Assembly (NCBI GenBank): GCA_934273135.1 | Contig: CAKQSU010000096.1 | Span: 1 to 5,179 of the forward strand | From: an uncultured Clostridia bacterium | Lineage (GTDB): Bacteria > Bacillota > Clostridia > Christensenellales > Borkfalkiaceae | Reading direction: 5' to 3' | Length of the DNA: 5,179 nt | Shown here: piece by piece, positions 3,525-5,179 of the stretch | Layout of the letters: every line of letters begins with the position of its first letter | Numbering within the stretch: position 1 is the first letter of the stretch | Program-made: the position numbers and the translations under genes | Notes under the pieces: generated by a model | The model's input: only the letters and a program-made list of their open reading frames with translations | Database searches by the model: none | Told to the model about the DNA's origin: nothing

Positions 3525-5179
3525 ATGAAAAAGAACAAACACACAAAAGCTCTGACTGTCTGGACGTACGTTTTTGCGGGACTACTTGTATTTTTAGTTA
3601 CCGTTTCTATCGTTCTCACTCAGGTGGATTTTCTTTATTACACCATTTGCTCTGCCGCCGGCGGTAGCAAACGCGTGCTTAAAAAAGGCAACCCCGACGA
3701 TTACGTTTATTACGAATCTTCTTACAAAAGCAAAAACGAGGCACTTTCTGCGGCAAACGCTTTGAACGAGCGCATAGTCGAAGAGGGGATAGTTCTTTTG
3801 AAAAACGAAGATAACGCTCTTCCGTTAAAAAGCGAACGTAAAATAACCGTTTTCGGAAAAAACTCCGTCAACCTTATAATCGGCGGTTCCGGTTCCAACT
3901 CCGGTTCGAGCGCGGACGTTAAAGTCGATTTGGCAGACGCGCTTATTTCCTCGGGGTTTACCGTAAACCCGAAACTTCGCGAATATTACAAGAGTTCGCA
4001 GTCAGGCGCGGGCAGAGCCGCAACGCCTACCATGGGCGACGTTTTAACGGGATTCCCTACGGGCGAGGCTTCTCTTCCTTATCCCGATACCGTTAAAAGT
4101 TCGTACACCGAATACAACGACGCGGCTATCGTCGTTATTTCAAGGATTTGCGGCGAGGGCTACGATTTGCCCAGAACAATGTTTAAAAAAGGCAATTCGT
4201 ACACCGATTGGACGGGTACGGATAAGGTTGACGGCGCAAAAAATAAAGACGACCATTACCTTGAACTCGATGCAAACGAAACGGCGATGATAAAGGAAGC
4301 TTGCGACAACTTTAACAAAGTTATCGTCGTTGTGAACAGCGCGTCGCCGATTGAATTCGGCTTTTTAACCGACCCCGCGCACTACGCGTACAACGCGAAA
4401 ATCAAAGCCGCGCTTCTTCTCGGCGACCCGGGCGCGAAAGGCGTTGCGGCTTTAGGCAAAATTTTAAAAGGCGACGTATCTCCGTCCGGCAGAACGGTGG
4501 ACATTCTCCCCAAAGATTTCACGCTCGACCCCACGTGGTTCAACTTCGGCAACAATCTTCAAGCCGACGGAAACCGTTATTATTTCAACGACAAGGCGCG
4601 TAACGCCTGGTTTGTCGAATACCGCGAAGGAATTTACACGGGCTACCGCTATTACGAAACAAAAGGCTACGAAGCGGGCGGCGATTGGTACGATAAAAAC
4701 GTTTGCTATCCCTTCGGTTACGGACTATCTTATACGGAATTTTCAAAAACCGTAACGCCGATGACGCCGAGCGGAGCAACGCTTACAAAAGACGGAAAAC
4801 TTTCCTTTGAAGTTACCGTCACGAACAACGGAAGCTATGACGGCAAGGAAGTCGTTCAGCTGTGGTATTCCGCGCCCTATACCGCCGGCGGAATAGAAAA
4901 ATCGCATATAGTTCTCGGCGATTTTGCAAAAACCGAAGTCATTTCCAAAAGCGGCGGCACTAAAAAAGTCAAAGTCGAACTTGACGTCCGCGCAATGGCT
5001 TCTTACGACTATTCCGACGCGAACGGCAACGGCTTTAAAGGTTACGAACTCGACGGCGGAACGTACACTTTTTATATCGGCAACTCGTCGCATTGTCATG
5101 CCGATTCGGAAGCGGCAAAATTCACTTACGAGGTCCCTGCCGGCGGCTTTAAGTACGAAAAAGACAGCGTTACCGATAC
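3525..5179 (+). CDS. Membrane-anchored GH3 glycosidase with C-terminal domain first; 3' end missing
   Basis: Glycoside hydrolase family 3 enzyme, probably a beta-glucosidase or related exo-glycosidase acting outside the membrane; 551 residues are visible and the frame is still open. Residues 1-10 are basic and about 11-34 form one hydrophobic segment with no clear signal-peptidase site, so it is probably an uncleaved anchor. The GH3 C-terminal domain follows directly: EEGIVLLKNEDNALPL (86-101), GGSGSNSG (120-127), SRICGEGYDLP (206-216, E211 the candidate acid/base), LLLGDPG (297-303), SPSGRT (319-324) and FGYGLSYTEF (397-406). A fibronectin-III-like domain covers about 425-535 (FEVTVTNNG, VVQLWYS, YTFYIGNSS). 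In ordinary GH3 proteins the (beta/alpha)8 barrel with the Asp nucleophile comes first; here nothing precedes the C-domain, so the barrel should lie beyond 5179, as in the swapped enzymes of Ruminococcus albus and Butyrivibrio fibrisolvens. AAAGGA (3507-3512) lies 12 bases before the ATG, a rather long spacing. Substrate is not determinable. Confidence 0.92.
   Translation, partial: MKKNKHTKALTVWTYVFAGLLVFLVTVSIVLTQVDFLYYTICSAAGGSKRVLKKGNPDDYVYYESSYKSKNEALSAANALNERIVEEGIVLLKNEDNALPLKSERKITVFGKNSVNLIIGGSGSNSGSSADVKVDLADALISSGFTVNPKLREYYKSSQSGAGRAATPTMGDVLTGFPTGEASLPYPDTVKSSYTEYNDAAIVVISRICGEGYDLPRTMFKKGNSYTDWTGTDKVDGAKNKDDHYLELDANETAMIKEACDNFNKVIVVVNSASPIEFGFLTDPAHYAYNAKIKAALLLGDPGAKGVAALGKILKGDVSPSGRTVDILPKDFTLDPTWFNFGNNLQADGNRYYFNDKARNAWFVEYREGIYTGYRYYETKGYEAGGDWYDKNVCYPFGYGLSYTEFSKTVTPMTPSGATLTKDGKLSFEVTVTNNGSYDGKEVVQLWYSAPYTAGGIEKSHIVLGDFAKTEVISKSGGTKKVKVELDVRAMASYDYSDANGNGFKGYELDGGTYTFYIGNSSHCHADSEAAKFTYEVPAGGFKYEKDSVTD

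Noticed and set aside
3211..3546. Open frame of 111 codons on the - strand
   Set aside because: It crosses the direct repeats, the double hairpin and the GH3 promoter; its composition is that of translated repeats and it has no ribosome site of note.
3302..3667. Open frame of 121 codons on the + strand
   Set aside because: It runs through the non-coding A/T-rich region, has a Lys/Phe/Ser-rich product with no recognisable domain, and overlaps the well-supported GH3 gene in another frame.
4585..5099. Minus-strand open frames inside the GH3 gene
   Set aside because: They are antisense to a gene with clear GH3 and fibronectin-III-like motifs, and neither product resembles a known protein.

Overview
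The window looks like chromosomal DNA of a Gram-positive, low-to-moderate GC anaerobe of the Clostridia, probably gut-associated. Four observations support this: an ScpB of the Bacillota type, an AgrA/AgrC-like LytTR response regulator with a GHKL sensor kinase, a membrane-anchored family 3 glycosidase with swapped domain order, and intergenic hairpin repeats of a kind I associate with gut Firmicutes genomes. The last point is from memory and was not searched. All supported genes are on the + strand.

Layout. Bases 3-626 hold the 3' part of scpB (chromosome condensation), with an unusually acidic tail. A possible 39-residue single-pass membrane peptide (610-729) overlaps its end. Bases 730-917 are AT-rich and contain a 22-bp perfect AT palindrome, a well-formed sigma-A type promoter (840-868) and a short leader hairpin. 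Bases 918-2968 are a two-gene operon, a LytTR response regulator and its multi-pass histidine kinase, closed by a strong 16-bp-stem terminator (2972-3009). Bases 3010-3524 contain no gene but are dense in structure: an array of 6-bp-stem hairpins on a 22-24 bp period joined by constant ATATCGA linkers, a run of 7-bp repeats, a double hairpin ending in GGATGAGGGG, a 14-bp direct repeat bracketing that element, and the promoter/operator region of the next gene. Bases 3525-5179 (running off the window) encode a GH3 glycosidase with an N-terminal membrane anchor.

How the parts may work together. The regulator and kinase form a complete signalling pair, but no peptide-pheromone gene (AgrD-like) or processing protease (AgrB-like) is visible, so the ligand is unknown. 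The GH3 gene has its own promoter, with an inverted repeat spanning the -35 to -10 region, and lies beyond a strong terminator. It is therefore probably a separate transcription unit, and any link to the two-component system is only positional. The most unusual part of the window is the 3011-3175 hairpin array: stem sequences differ from unit to unit but stay self-complementary, while the linkers are conserved. I do not see a complete new multi-gene system here.
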